A stretch of 64,000 nt of DNA from Iris pallida (Eukaryota; Streptophyta; Magnoliopsida; Asparagales; Iridaceae): assembly GCA_029216955.1 (NCBI GenBank), contig JANAVB010042253.1, positions 1-64,000 of the forward strand, given 5' to 3'. A program made the position numbers and the translations under genes. This document shows positions 46,639 to 58,956 of this stretch, piece by piece. Position 1 is the stretch's first letter; the number at the start of each line of letters is the position of its first letter. The notes below the pieces were generated by a model. It did no database searches. It had not been told where the DNA came from and saw only the letters and a list, made by a program, of their open reading frames with translations.

Positions 46639-49009
46639 TGTAATGCCCCGCTCCGCACGGCGCATTACGCTGAAGCGTTGACTCAAAGAGTTGTGTTGAC
46701 CGAATCAAATGTATCGATGCGAATCGATACGAGAGTTACGTTGTCCCGAGCAACGCATCGAACTAAGTCGATGCGAAGAGTTGCCTTGTCCCAAAGAATG
46801 CATCGATGTGAATCGACGCGAAGCGCTGAGTTGCCCCGAAGGATAAGTGCATTGAATCGGCTCGAAGATTCTAAGAAATCGAATCGACCAAGACGCAAGT
46901 CCGAATCGATGCAAGTATAACTTTAGTTGGTTTAATGTGCAGGCTATATGTTGACGCGAAAATATTAGAGGTCGACATTCTGCCTTATTCAGTAAGGGGT
47001 CCGCGAAACCAAATCGTCGCCTTGCGACAGGCTGAGACTTGGGCACGGTAAGCCAAATCGGACGTATAATTCAATGAAGCACGAAGTGCTCGAATGGCTA
47101 AGTCAGGAGAGTGGCCGTGCAACAAAGTTATGAAATCGAGCCGCATCGGCTAGGCGAAACGACAAAGGCGTATCGACGCAAGGTGGGAGGATTGACTCTT
47201 CTTTTTACTCCTTCATGCGATAAGTCAAAATATATCGTTGTATGCTAAGTTAACCTATCGACGCCACGGACGTGGTCCGATTGAAGATAAATTGTAGTGT
47301 GAGTCGAACAGTAAGTTAGAACAATTGAAATGAAACGTACATCATATGCACGAGTCGCTATGGGACATTGGATATCGCAAAGGCGAGTGCCTCGGTGCGC
47401 AAGCGCAAGAACATGGAATAACTGTATTCGGCGAGTGCCTTAGTGCACGAACCATACCGTGCCTTCGCGCACGAGTTAGAAAGGCTATAACATTGAAAGA
47501 TAATAGACGAGCGCCCTAGCGCGCAAGCCACGAACATTGAACGCTAAGGCATAGAACATGAAATACGGCCAAAACGTGCCTACGTGCACGAGATAATAAA
47601 AGATGGCTTCGTTGCGAAAGAATACAGTTGTGGCATGAATGTGACGGAACTGTCGGATATGACATGATGCCTCGAAAGGTGTTCGGGACCTTCGGGTCGT
47701 TCGATTGACGAGCATTGAGTTGAGGCATGATGTCATTGAACATTGAAAAGAAGTATGAAATGTAAGAACATAGAAAGTTAACGGAAGAAATGCGAGATGA
47801 TAAAGTCTGAGTCTCGGACTCAAGACTATGCTTGGTTGTTTAATAAGGGCGTTGCATGGTCGAATGGAATGGACGAGAGATAAAATGTGATTATCTCCCG
47901 TGCACGGGTGTTCCCTCAAACGGTTAAATGCCGGAGCGCCCCGGAACCGTTTGGCCTAGGAGAGAATGATATCTTTGATAGGCGCACATCCTTAAGATGA
48001 CTAGCACTCGCTTATAGATGGGAAAAAGCCGCAAATGATGGTATGCAGCGGTAACGTTCGGTTGTTGGGGTAGCAACCCACCCGTGAAACGTCGGACTAC
48101 CCAAATTCGAAAAAAGAAAGGAGAGAAAAGAAAGTAAGGAAACTCTTTTAGTCCATTCCGGCGCGGATACGCCAAGACCTTCATATAGCTAAGGAACGAT
48201 GGGTTGAAAGTGTAGGCACGTATGTGTCCCGCACACATAGATCCTGCATAGAGATGCACTTATAACATGACAGGGAAAGAATGAGGCGCATTCACCTTGC
48301 GTCCGTGCAAGGACGAGTGCGTCGACTTGGTAAGAAGTCGCGCCACGAATCAAACACGAGATTGTTTGCCTGCTTGCCTATTTCAATTTGAATAACATGC
48401 TTGCCATGCTAACATGCTTTACTGCTTTCGAATATGCCATGAAATTGACCCTAAGAAAAAAATAGCAAGATCATAAGCTAAGTTGCATGATTCAACATAA
48501 ATACTAAATGTCGGTTTAGAAAGAAGATCTTTGCATCAGTACATGCGAGGACGAACGTACTGATCCCCTACCAGCTTCATGCAGGGTGCAGGGAATGGAT
48601 GGCTCGTGGCGTAGCTTCGCTTGAATGCGTTGAGGCTCGGAATGCCGAAGCGTATTGAAGCGTGCGATGGCATTGACGCTCGGACATGCAACAGGATTGA
48701 TGCGGCCGAGATATAGATGGCATGATGTATGGAACGGTGAAATCCTTTGTGGGCAAGAGAGAACCTGAGTGTTGTAGCCAATCTGGCATATATTGTTAGG
48801 CTATCGAAAGCCTTTGTAATCTCAGTTCGAATATCAATAAAGAGAATTGTTTCATATACTCTATTTTCCTTTCGTTGTTAATATCGAATTAAAAGATAAC
48901 CATTTGAGAACTTGTCATCTTGCCTTGCACGAGCGCAACTCCAGGCTCGTGCGGCATCACGCCCCCTGCGAGGACGATGATTCGGGTGATTCTAAGTCGG
49001 GGCGTGACA
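46639..49009 (+). mobile_element. solo LTR, 2371 bp
   Basis: It starts TGTAATGCCCCG and ends CGGGGCGTGACA, with the exact 5-bp duplication TCTAG on each side (46634-46638, 49010-49014). AATAAA at 48836-48841 is a plausible poly-A signal, fixing plus orientation. No gag/pol is present. GC content is higher than the surroundings, with repeated CGATGCGAATCGA-type words near the left end. It is related to the LTR remnant at 27726. Length and ends suit a Ty3/gypsy element; the lineage was not determined. The LTR is inserted in otherwise unremarkable DNA between the tandem units and the core array. Confidence 0.88.
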
Positions 49010-50494
49010 TCTAGTCACTCAACCGAAGCATTCGGTTATTACAAATATGTAGGCCGGGTTCACTTATTAATTAGCATAACCGACTAAGTCGGTTCGGTTG
49101 ACAAATGGGTAAATCAGTCTGTTAACAGATCCATGTACAACCCAATAAAACTTGAATACAACATAAGATGATCATACTTCACAAGACTTGCACATAATAT
49201 GTATATGAAATAAATATATTCATACCTTTTATTTTGAACAATCCATAGTATTTCTCTCAGCAAGGATCCTTCTAATACAGCAGGAAGTTTCAGTCACCAT
49301 TGATCTAGAAACAAGTTGCCACTAAATAAGAGAAACGATAAAATAACTCAGCACAACTGCTTAAACATGGTATTTGTATCAACAAGACAATTTCATATGT
49401 GAGTTACCCAAATTGCCTTTTCAGATCTCTTAATAAGTTATTAAAACACTAAAGTAGCATCATCTTCCCATTTCAAAGAAGCCAGTAATATGCTTCCCAA
49501 ACTAATTTTATACAGATTACAGAAGGAGAGTGGGACAATACGAAGGAAAAGAAGGAATATAGAAGGAATGCAACAACAAAAATGATGTGAAGAGAAAGAA
49601 CAATAAACAGAAGAGAAACGAAAAAGGGAAAGAGGAAGAGCTGGCATTCACCTTTGATCCATCATGAGTCATGACCACCTCTTCTCTGGTCCTCGCTTTC
49701 CCCAACTAACAAATGACTGCATTGGCTGCCATGCTATCGTCTCGGAGGTAGGTAAGGCAATTGGGGCTAGTATTGAACAACACTGACTTCAGAAATCATC
49801 ACCCGCGCCTCAAACACACACAAACATGGTGAGGCTCAGATTCGCGGTTGATCCATCATATTCTCCGTCTTCTAACATATGGCTGCAGCGAAGCTGCCCC
49901 ACCATAGAGGGGAGAAGAATGGAGGGAAGTAATCATCAGCAATGACAGGAGTTGAAAAGGGGTCCAATATCTTTATAGAGCACCAACTCCTTTCGTGACT
50001 TCTCACTCTTCAAGCTTCATACTTAAACTAATGAGTAAATGAATCTCGCAATGGTGCATTCAGATCATCATTGCCTCTGACACGAATATATACATAGAAA
50101 GATAAAGAAAAGAGATAAGAAAGAAAAAGGAAGAGGGCCCCATATTCGCCTTCAATCCAAAACATTGTGGATAAGCTTCACATCCATTCCCTAAAATAAT
50201 TGATAGGTGCAGCAAAGCTTTATTGCCATCATAAAAGGAAAGAGGAAACAAAGAAGAGGTTGGCATAAGGCTATGGTGTATAGCACATCTTTGAGTTACA
50301 TAATTTAGATTACCAGTCAGCCCATTACCATCATGACGAGTAGTGACCTCAGTACCAGCTCTACTCTCCTTTGTTCCCTTTCTGCCCTGCTAGTGAATGG
50401 TGCCTGTTCTGCCATGGCTAGAGGTATGGAAGAAAAAACTAGGGTTAGAAGTAGTGTTAACAGGCTAAAATTGCACAATACTTAGTAATCATCA

Positions 50495-50497
50495 TCA

Positions 50498-50529
<32 letters not shown>

Positions 50530-50565
50530 TCTGATATATTTATACACACACACACACAACAACAA
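50495..50565. repeat. (CT)n, (CA)n and (CAA)n microsatellites
   Basis: Back-to-back CT and CA repeats at about 50499-50530, a further CA run and CAA triplets to about 50570, inside the core array. Confidence 0.85.
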
Positions 50566-53076
50566 CAACAGCAAAAGACGAAAAGTGGAAGAAGAGGCTC
50601 AGATCCGCTCCTCTGCTCCACTCTCCTGCTGGCCAAAGGCTGCAGCAGCCAACTGCCCCGCCATCATCAGAGGAAGAGAAGGCTGAGTAGAAATTAGGCA
50701 ATTACAGTGAACATAAGCAAAGTTCAAGGTATTTGCGTTAAAATTAGCACCCCCCCACCCCAAAAGAAAAAAAAAAATTCAGATTCAGCCTAGCGGTCAA
50801 TCATCCACATTGTGCAGATGATCCTCATTCTCTCCATCTTCTCTTCTAACAGTGGGCTGCAAGAAAATAAAAGTTGCCTCATCTTTGGAACTTGGAAGAG
50901 GGAAAAGAAAGCAGAGAAGTAAGTCCGCAGGTTGAATTTAACCACGACCACCACCATCATCATAGGAATAAGTCCAATATATTTAGTTGCAAATTAGTTT
51001 AAGAAAAGAAATAATGAAAGGAGAGGCTCAGATTCAGCTTCGATCCATCATCTCACAATGTGGAGATAGAGCCCATTTTCTTCATCCCTCCTTCTAACAA
51101 ATGGCTGCAAAAAAGTTGCCTCGCCATTGGAAGGAGAAAATCCCCAGCCAAATCATCATCACCATTTTTTCCCTTTTTTTGAGACGGGATGGGAATAAAG
51201 AGTTCCCATACAAATTGCATTCATAGTAAAGCAATATATTATAGTCAGTAGTAGCACCATCATTCAATACACTAGAGAGCAGGAAGAAGAAGCAGCACCA
51301 GCAGTTTTGAATTAAAACAAACAAATAAACAAACTTTGGGCTGGGACCTTTATTTATTTATTTATGTTGGGTTGAGGGTGGAGGGTGGTGGTTGTGGGGG
51401 GTAAGTAGGACCTAACCAAAGTTCCTCTAAGAAGGTAATGCAGCAACAGAAGAACAGGTTCAGATTCGGCTTTCATCCCCATTCTAATTCCCCCGCTTGG
51501 CTGAGGAAAAGAAAAGAATGGGAGAAGAAACTAAGTCTTTCCATTTCAAGGGTCAACCAAACATTTTTTGGATTAGCACTTTTCACTTGCATCACCCACT
51601 TCCAAGCAACCAAAGAGACCATAAAAGATATTCAAACAAAATAGAAATATTACTATCAACCTTTAAGAAAGGCTCAGAGCACAGCTTTGATCCTACACCA
51701 TGAGCGAATATTTCATGACCATCTTTCCTCTACTATCCTCCCCCTGCTAACAAATGGCTGCATCTCTTGCTATTGCCTCACTATTGGCAAAGGGAGAGAC
51801 GGCCGGGAGAAAATTAGGGTTTACTCGGACTAGAAGAGCACAATCTTGAGTTGAAATCATCTAGAGAGAGCAGCACAAGCACCAGAACCACCAGCACCAG
51901 TAACTGCAGAATGTGCTAAGGCTTGGTTTGGAATTGCTGCTTTTTCTAAAGGAGGCAGTAGCAGAAGATGCTAAGATTCAGATCCGTCACCAGATGTCAT
52001 TAGTACCTCTCCCCTGTTTCGCTCTCTTTCCCCTACTAGCTAATGGCTGCAACGGCTGGCTGCCTCGCCACTATCAGAGGAAGCGAAGGCAGAGTAAAGA
52101 TTAGGGCATTAAAGTGAATAGGGTAAAGTTCCAAGGTATTTAAGTGAAATTAACCCCCCAAATAATATGAGATTCACTCTATCGATCAATCACCACCAAT
52201 ATTGTGGTGGATCATATTTTGCAATATCCAGTACGATGCGGCCGCTACGGCCGATACAGATACGGTTTGACATCGTCCAGATCCGATACCAACCTCTACC
52301 GACCAACACCGACATTGGAAGTCTCTTTCCCGGTCAATTCGGCATAGAAAATTAAAAGCATAGTAAGGTTCAAAAAGATATTAATGAAGAAAACTTAAGG
52401 TGGCTATTATTTCATTCAATTTCATTAGTAAGAAACAACACAGAAAATACATAAAATTATGACTAAATGTATAAATTACTTTTTTCTAAATTTTTCATAA
52501 TTTATTAATCATTATTTGCTTTCTGATACCAAAAAACTCAATAACTCGATCCGAAACCACCGATCCTGTTACTAGTACGAAGGTTGGATCCTAATTCCGA
52601 TACGCAAACCTTGGTGGAGATGATCCCCATTCTCTCCATCTTCCCTTCTAACAAATGGGCTGCAAGAAAATAAAAGCTACCTCGCCAATGTAAAGAGGGA
52701 ATACAAGACAAAGAAGAAGTTTGGGGGCTCGAATTTAGCCACCACCATCACCACTGTTAATTGCAAATTAGCAATAAAGAAAGAATGGAAGAAGAGGCTC
52801 AGATTCAGTTTCGATCCATCATCACTCACAATGTGGAGATGGAACCCCCATTCTCTTCACCCCTCCTTACAAATGGCTGCAATGGAGCTGCCTCGCCATC
52901 ATAAGGAGGCAATCCCAGCCAAATCATCATCACCATGTTTTTCTTCTCTTTTTTCTCTTTTTCTTTTCTTTTTTTCTTTTTTGGAAGAGAGCAAGGATGG
53001 GGTAAAGAGATCCATACAAATTGCATTCATATAAAGCAATATATTACAGACAGTACTCAGTCGTACCATACATAGC

Positions 53077-53870
53077 TAGGGCTGCAAACGAGCCAAGCCG
53101 AGCCAAGCTTTTGTAAGCTTGAACTAGGCTTGACTAGAATTAATCGAGCTCAAGCTCGAGCTCGAGCTGATAAGTTTTTATTTTTAGAGCTTGAGCTTAG
53201 CTCGAGCTTGGCTTGATAAGCAAGCTTGATAAACAGCTCGATAAGCTCAAAATCAAGCAAGTTAAGCTTGATTTCAAGCTCGCTCAACTTTATTTCAAGC
53301 TATTTTTTGAACCCCCACCCCCCCCCCCCCCCCCCCAACACACACACAATTAGGGGACTCGAACCTTGCCGGCCCCATCGGGTGTCCATTCTAATACCAC
53401 TAGGCTAGAGAGCTCGGGCATTTCAAGCTTAACAAGCTCGATTTCAAGCTAGTTAGGTTTGAATTCAAGTACATGTAATATTAACAATCTATTTATAAAA
53501 TTAAATAAAAAAAGTTATTTAATATCAATTATTAAGGACATATAAATATATAATGCACACAACTATATTGTTATAAAAAACATATATAAAATTAGAATTC
53601 AACAAAGAACAAACGAGCTTCAAATCAAGCTTGTAAACGAGCTCCTAAACAAGCTCCTAAATGAGCCAGCTCGCAAGCTCATAAACGAGCCACCTTGCGA
53701 GCTCATAAACGACCCGATTACTTCTAAGCTTGAGCTTGGCTCGTTTATTAAACGAGCTCGAAAATGAAGCTCGAGCTCAGCTTGTTTACTAAACGAACCG
53801 AGCTCAAACAAGCTATTATCGAGGCAAGCTTCGAGCAGCTCACGAACGGCTTGGCTCATTTGCAGCCATA
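53077..53870. mobile_element. hAT-like MITE with AAGCTCGAGC arms
   Basis: The ends TAGGGCTGCAAACGAGCC and GGCTCATTTGCAGCCATA are inverse copies, flanked by the exact 8-bp duplication TACATAGC (53069-53076, 53871-53878). The arms are full of AAGCTTG/CTCGAGC words. A C-run and a tRNA-like SINE head are nested inside. A partial copy of its right half recurs at about 54088-54270 in the next array unit. Confidence 0.88.
53345..53415 (-). mobile_element. tRNA-related SINE head
   Basis: The minus strand has the A-box-like TAGCCTAGTGG and, about 33 nt on, a perfect B box GGTTCGAGTCC, ending in CCCC and a long C/CA run. This is pol III promoter architecture; it does not form a complete tRNA cloverleaf that I can see. 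Confidence 0.55.
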
Positions 53871-54042
53871 TACATAGCCACGAAGAAGAGGCTCAGATTC
53901 AGCTTCGATCCATCATCACTAAATGTGGAGATGGAACCCCCATTCTCTTTATCCCTCCTCACAAATGGCTGCAATGGAGCTGCCTCGCCATCATAAGGAG
54001 GAGGAAATCCAGCCAAATCATCATCACCATGTTTTTCTTCTC

Positions 54043-54075
<33 letters not shown>

Positions 54076-54084
54076 GGAGAGAGT

Positions 54085-54270
54085 ACTTCTAAGCTTGCGA
54101 GCTCAAACAAGCCGAGTACTTCTAAGCTTGAGCTTGGCTCGTTTATTAAACGAGCTCGAAAATGAAGCTCGAGCTCAGCTTGTTTACTAAACGAACCGAG
54201 CTCAAACAAGCTATTATCGAGGCAAGCTTCGAGCAGCTCACGAACGGCTTGGCTCATTTGCAGCCATATA
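54085..54270. mobile_element. 3' fragment of the 53077 MITE inside a later array unit
   Basis: From CTTCTAAGCTTGAGC to CATTTGCAGCCATA it matches 53720-53870 and is followed by the same TACATAGCC. It is joined directly to the T-run of the unit, so the copy arose by unequal duplication and not by a new insertion. Confidence 0.8.
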
Positions 54271-56677
54271 CATAGCCATGAAGAAGAGGCTCAGATTCAG
54301 CTTCGATCCATCATCACTAAATGTGGAGATGGAACCCCCATTCTCTTTATCCCTCCTTACAAATGGCTGCAGTGGAGCTGCCTCGCCATCATAAGGAGGA
54401 GGAAATCCCAGCCAAATCATCATCACCATGTTTTTCTTCTCTTTTTCGCTTTTTTTTTTTTTTTTGGAGAGAGTGCAAGGATGGGATTAAAGAGATCCCA
54501 TACAAATTGCATTCATAGTAAAGCAATATATTACAGACAGTACTCAGTAGTACCATACATAGCCACGAATAAGAAGAGGCTCAGATTCAGCTTCAATCCA
54601 TCACCACTCAGTGTGGAGATGGAACCCCTATTCTCTTTATCCCTCCTTACAAATGGCTGCAATGGAGCTGCCTCGCCATCATAAAAAGGAGGAAATCCTA
54701 GCCAAATCATCATCACCATGTTTTTCTTCTCTTTTTCTCTTTTTTTTTTTTTTTTTTTTTGGGAGAGTGCAAGGATGGGGTTAAAGAGATCCCATACAAA
54801 TTGCATTCATAGTAAAGCAATATATTACAGACAGTACTCAGTAGTACCATACATAGCCACAAAGAAGAAGAGGCTCGGATTCAGCTTCGATCCATCATCA
54901 CTCACAATGTGGAGATGGAACCCCCATTCTCTTCATCCCTCCTTACAAATGGCTGCAACGGAGCTGCCTCGCCATCATAAGAAGGAAATCCCAGCAAAAT
55001 CATCATCACCATGTTTTTCTTCTCTTTCTCTTTTTTTCTTTCTTTTTTTTGTGGGCGGAGAGAGCAAGGATGGGGTTAAACAGATCCCATACAAATTGCA
55101 TTCATAGTAAAGCATTATATTACAGACAGTACTCAGTAGTACCATACATACCCAAGAAGAAGAAGAGGATCAGATTTGAATTTGATCCATCGCCACGAGC
55201 AACGATCTCATGCTCTTTCCACTTTGCTAAAAGAATGGCTGCAGTGGCTGCCTCACCATTGACGCCGGAGGAAGAAATTAGGGTTAGGAGTACTCAGTCT
55301 GAAGAAATAAATACAATGAACCCCCACCCCCCGCCATGTTTCACGAGTATTACAGGGACAACCCCTCTGCTTTATAATTTTAATATAAAATAGGAATAGA
55401 AAATAGGAGTGGTTAGTGTTATAAGTTTCTATAGAAAATATAACTATAAGGGTGGTCCGTGTAATTAGTTTCAAAGTAGGGGTAGTTTCTGTAATAAGTG
55501 TAAAACATAGGATCAGTTAACGTAAATTGCCCCAATCTGAACTAGCAGAACCGGAACCAAATTAAAAGAGGGAGGAATTTATACGAGTTTAAAAAAGAAA
55601 AAAGAAAAAAAAAAAAAAAAAAAAAAAAAGGAAACGGAAACGGAACCAAATTTCCCCTACAAAGCTAACAAATGGCTGCAGTGTGCGCCTTGCCAATGGC
55701 CGAGGAATAGAATCGGAGAAGAAATTGAAGTGTTCTCATTTACGGAAAACGAAATGGTTTTTTTGAACTTGCAATTCCTTAAACGTCCCACTTATTCCAT
55801 TCTGGATTTGCACTATTTACTTTCATCTCCCACTTGCAAGCAATCAAACAGATCCTCAAAGTTTCTAACTTTTCACAAGTTTCCATTTGCCAAACATGCC
55901 CTAATCCCTTCCAATTTCCTTGGCGTTTTCAAACACCAGAAAGAAAAATCTATAGGAATTGTAATTTCCCAAAGGAAAGGAAACACCAAGGAATTGATTT
56001 CCTTTCCTTTCAGCAAACCAAACGAGGCCTAAAAGTAATTCAAACGGAAATGGAAACGTTGCCGTGTCAAGTTTCCCCAAAAATAAGTGAGAGAGGCTCA
56101 AAACTCAGCTTTGATCCATCACAATGAGCCAACATTAGCACCTACCTCTGTTATCTTCTCCTGCTAACAAATGGCTGCATTGTCTGCCACGCCACTGGCA
56201 GAGGAATAGAATGCTCGGAGGAAATTAAGGTTATGTAAGGGTTACTAGGACTAAAATAGCACAATGCAGAAGCAGCCATGATAAGCAATCCCAAACTCAG
56301 CATAAGTTTCAGCTATGATTCACCAGGTTTCAATACCACCTCTCTCTTGCTGACTAATGGCTGCAATGGCTGACTGGCTGCCTCACCATTTTGGGAAAAA
56401 GAGAAAGCGGAGTAGAAATTAAAGCAATTAACCATCACATTGTGGAGATGCTCCCCATTCTCTCCGTCATCCCTCCTAACGAATGGCTGCAATAAAAATA
56501 AAAATCTGCCTCGCCATCGGAAAAGGGAATATAAGCGAGAGAGGGAGTTTGCGGGCTTGAATCAAACCACCGCCGCCGCCGCCGCCACCGTCATCATCAT
56601 GGGGAAAAGTTCACAAACACCCTTAGGAGATGGAACTCCCTTAGTTGCAAATCAAAGAGACGAGGCTCCACTTGTAA

Positions 56678-57476
56678 GAGCATCTCCAATAGATGGGACT
56701 GAAAAATGCATCTTGGGGCACAATTTTATAATAATAAATAAATCTAGAAGAGTTTGGGGCATGTGGGAATAATGTAAAAATGGGTTGGGGCCAATGTTTT
56801 AAAAATCGGACCGGAGATCAACCCAGTCAGGACACTGGGTTGGGTCAAACCGGTCCAACCGGTGGGTTAACCCAAGTTGAACCATTTATATAGGCTTACA
56901 ACCTCACATTGAACATATTACATGGTACACAACTACATATATACTACTTAGAAGTTCTACATATTTACCATAATAAAAACTGGTCAAGAAGCAAACATAT
57001 TAACTTTGATTCCACGTAAAGTCCAAAACAAATGTCTTGGTGATCAGACGATTCGGTGGTCTGACCGCCCGATCGAGCAGGTTTACCGGATCTTTGGAAA
57101 AAACTGTGGGTCGGTATTAAACCAGCCAGAAAAAGCTATTCGTTCACAGTTCAGCCGCTAGTCCGGTCGAGTTTTTAAAACACTGGTTAGGGTACATTTG
57201 AACTATTTTTTCTCCCTCGTTTCTCACTCATTTTCAGAACAAAAATGGGTCGGGACCATCATTGGGGGGGGTCTCCAATTGAGCCTAACTAACTATACTA
57301 CAAAATGAGATCCTACATGATGAGATCCTACATTCTGAATGTAGAAATTCTCGTGCCCGTGCTACAGCTCCTCTGGCTGGGACATGACCATCATGGGACT
57401 TAATATTCTACAAAATGAGTTCCTACTTTCTGAATCAAGAATCTAGAAATTGGGATGAGCCTTACTATTGATGCTC
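56678..57476. mobile_element. PIF/Harbinger-type MITE, copy 1
   Basis: GAGCATCTCCAATAG at the left mirrors CTATTGATGCTC at the right; TAA flanks both sides (56675-56677, 57477-57479). It contains a nested hAT-like element. Confidence 0.75.
56792..57185. mobile_element. nested hAT-like element, copy 1
   Basis: The ends CAATGTTTTAAAAA and TTTTTAAAACACTG are inverse copies; flanks GTTGGGGC and GTTAGGGT agree at 6 of 8 positions, fitting an old hAT duplication. The arms carry CCGGTCCAACCGG-type words. Confidence 0.65.
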
Positions 57477-57820
57477 TAAATGAAAACAAGAAACAGACCC
57501 TTGTTGCAAATCAGCGAAGAGGCTCAGATTCGGTAATCACTCACAATGTGGAGATGGAACCCCCATTCTCTTCATTCCTCCTTCCGACAAATGGCTGCAA
57601 AAGGAGTTACCTCGCCATCGGGAGGAGGGAATCGCCAGCCAAATCATCATCACCATTCTTTTCCCCACAAATTACGTTTTTTGCAGTAAAGCAATATATT
57701 ATAGTCAATAGTACCATCATCCTCCTCTAAGAAGAAATAAGAAGAAATAAGATCTGGTCTCTTCTCACCTTGGTAAAGAATAGCTGCAGTGGCTGCCTCG
57801 TCATTCACGGAGAAAGAGAG

Positions 57821-57840
57821 TAGGGTTAGGGTTAGGGTTT
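57821..57840 (+). repeat. short interstitial telomere-like motif
   Basis: TAGGGTTAGGGTTAGGGTTT, three repeats, occurs in the tail of an array unit; the same motif is at 60215-60234. Confidence 0.7.
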
Positions 57841-58315
57841 GGGGGTACTCGGTCTGAACTAGCATGATGCTGAGTTCGAACCGTCGTCTCCACCCGTGGC
57901 CTAAAAGCAGCACATTGTGGAGATGAAGATGATGATGACGACGATGATTCATCTCCTTCTTCCCAAGGAATGGCTGCAGCGGGGCTGCCTCGCCATTTAT
58001 AAAAAAAATGGAGAAGAATATACGGAGAAGTAGTTTAGCGTTAGGGCTTACTCATCATCGTCATCAACACTGAGAGAGGAAAAAAAAAAAAAAAAAGCAG
58101 AAGCAGCAATTAAGCAATCCCGAACCCAGCCGAAGCCGGAAGAGAGAGATTAGATAGATCCCAGCTTGATAGAAAGGAACCCTCTCCTATCCGGAAGTGG
58201 CAGACAACCAGTGTCAGTTTACTATTTCGGGTATCAGGAACACCGCCCAAAGATTTATTTAACTGTGTGCGCAAAGCGGTTTGATGCTTGATGCACAGGT
58301 TTTATTTTAGGCTTT

Positions 58316-58956
58316 TTCAAAGGGCACTACCACTTTTACTTGGGGGCAGCCCAAAAATGTTTCAAAATATTACAAGTTTGCCATCAATTTTTTTTACTTG
58401 GGGTTAGCCCAAGCAAAGGTATAAATGATAACTTTGCTTTCTTCTCTCCCAACATTTCTAGGTCATAGAATTAAACCATAGCCCAAATTTTTCTTCCTTT
58501 CTTTCCCAGGAATAGCACCTTGACATCAGTGGGCTTGAAGTAAATGAAGAGGAAATAGCCAATCACAATCCCAACAAAGATTCCAACTCCAAATCCAACA
58601 AAACCCAGCACAGAGCTCAACAACCCATCTCCTCCACCTTACTGCCGCCTCTCCAAGAAGCAGAAGAAAATCACCACCACCGCCACAACAAGATAAAATA
58701 ATATTTTCCCACCCAAAGAAAATAATAGCTATTTTGGGAAACTTAAAAGGAAGAAGAAAAAAAATGAGAAGAGGGTCCTACATTTTGTGAAGAGTTTCAT
58801 ACCGAAACTCTCTGTGAACATACCACAGAGAGTTTGGGACAGGACTGCCAGCCCCCTGGCAGTCCTAACTTAATGTAGGACTGCCAGGGGGCTGGCAGTC
58901 CTGTATGAAACTCTCTGTGAAGAGAGTTCCATATCCAAACTCTCTTCACAGAAAGT
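58316..58956. other. spacer between duplicated segments
   Basis: Unique sequence relative to the two copies. It contains a small duplicated phrase with CTTGGGG.AGCCCAA and, at 58780-58945, nested inverted repeats (separate entry). No coding signal. Confidence 0.55.
58841..58902. repeat. four-arm nested palindrome
   Basis: AGGACTGCCAG-CCCC-CTGGCAGTCCT (58841-58866) is itself an inverted repeat, and 58877-58902 is its reverse complement, with a 10-bp spacer. Outside these, AAACTCTCTGTG and CACAGAGAGTTT words form a further pair of arms (about 58805-58835 and 58907-58948). Confidence 0.9.

Larger units (their letters stand above)
52790..55160. repeat. recently amplified part of the core array
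   Basis: Five or six units (about 52790, 53880, 54280, 54570, 54870) are nearly identical, about 290-310 bp each without inserts. Each also carries CAAATCATCATCACCATG, a T-run of varying length, AGCAATATATTACAGACAGT and TACATAGCC. Units 1-2 contain a hAT-like MITE or its 3' piece. The T-run length and MITE are the main differences. Confidence 0.85.
56553..58316. repeat. segmental duplication, copy 1
   Basis: From GGGCTTGAATCAAACC to GCAAAGCGGTTTGATG this matches 58957-60663 almost throughout. It holds three array cores and a Harbinger MITE with a nested hAT-like element. The CCG-triplet run near 56568-56585 differs in length between copies. Confidence 0.85.

Noticed and set aside
47485..48259. 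Minus-strand open frames of 110-144 codons
   Set aside because: They lie wholly inside the solo LTR with TCTAG target duplication and match no retrotransposon protein.
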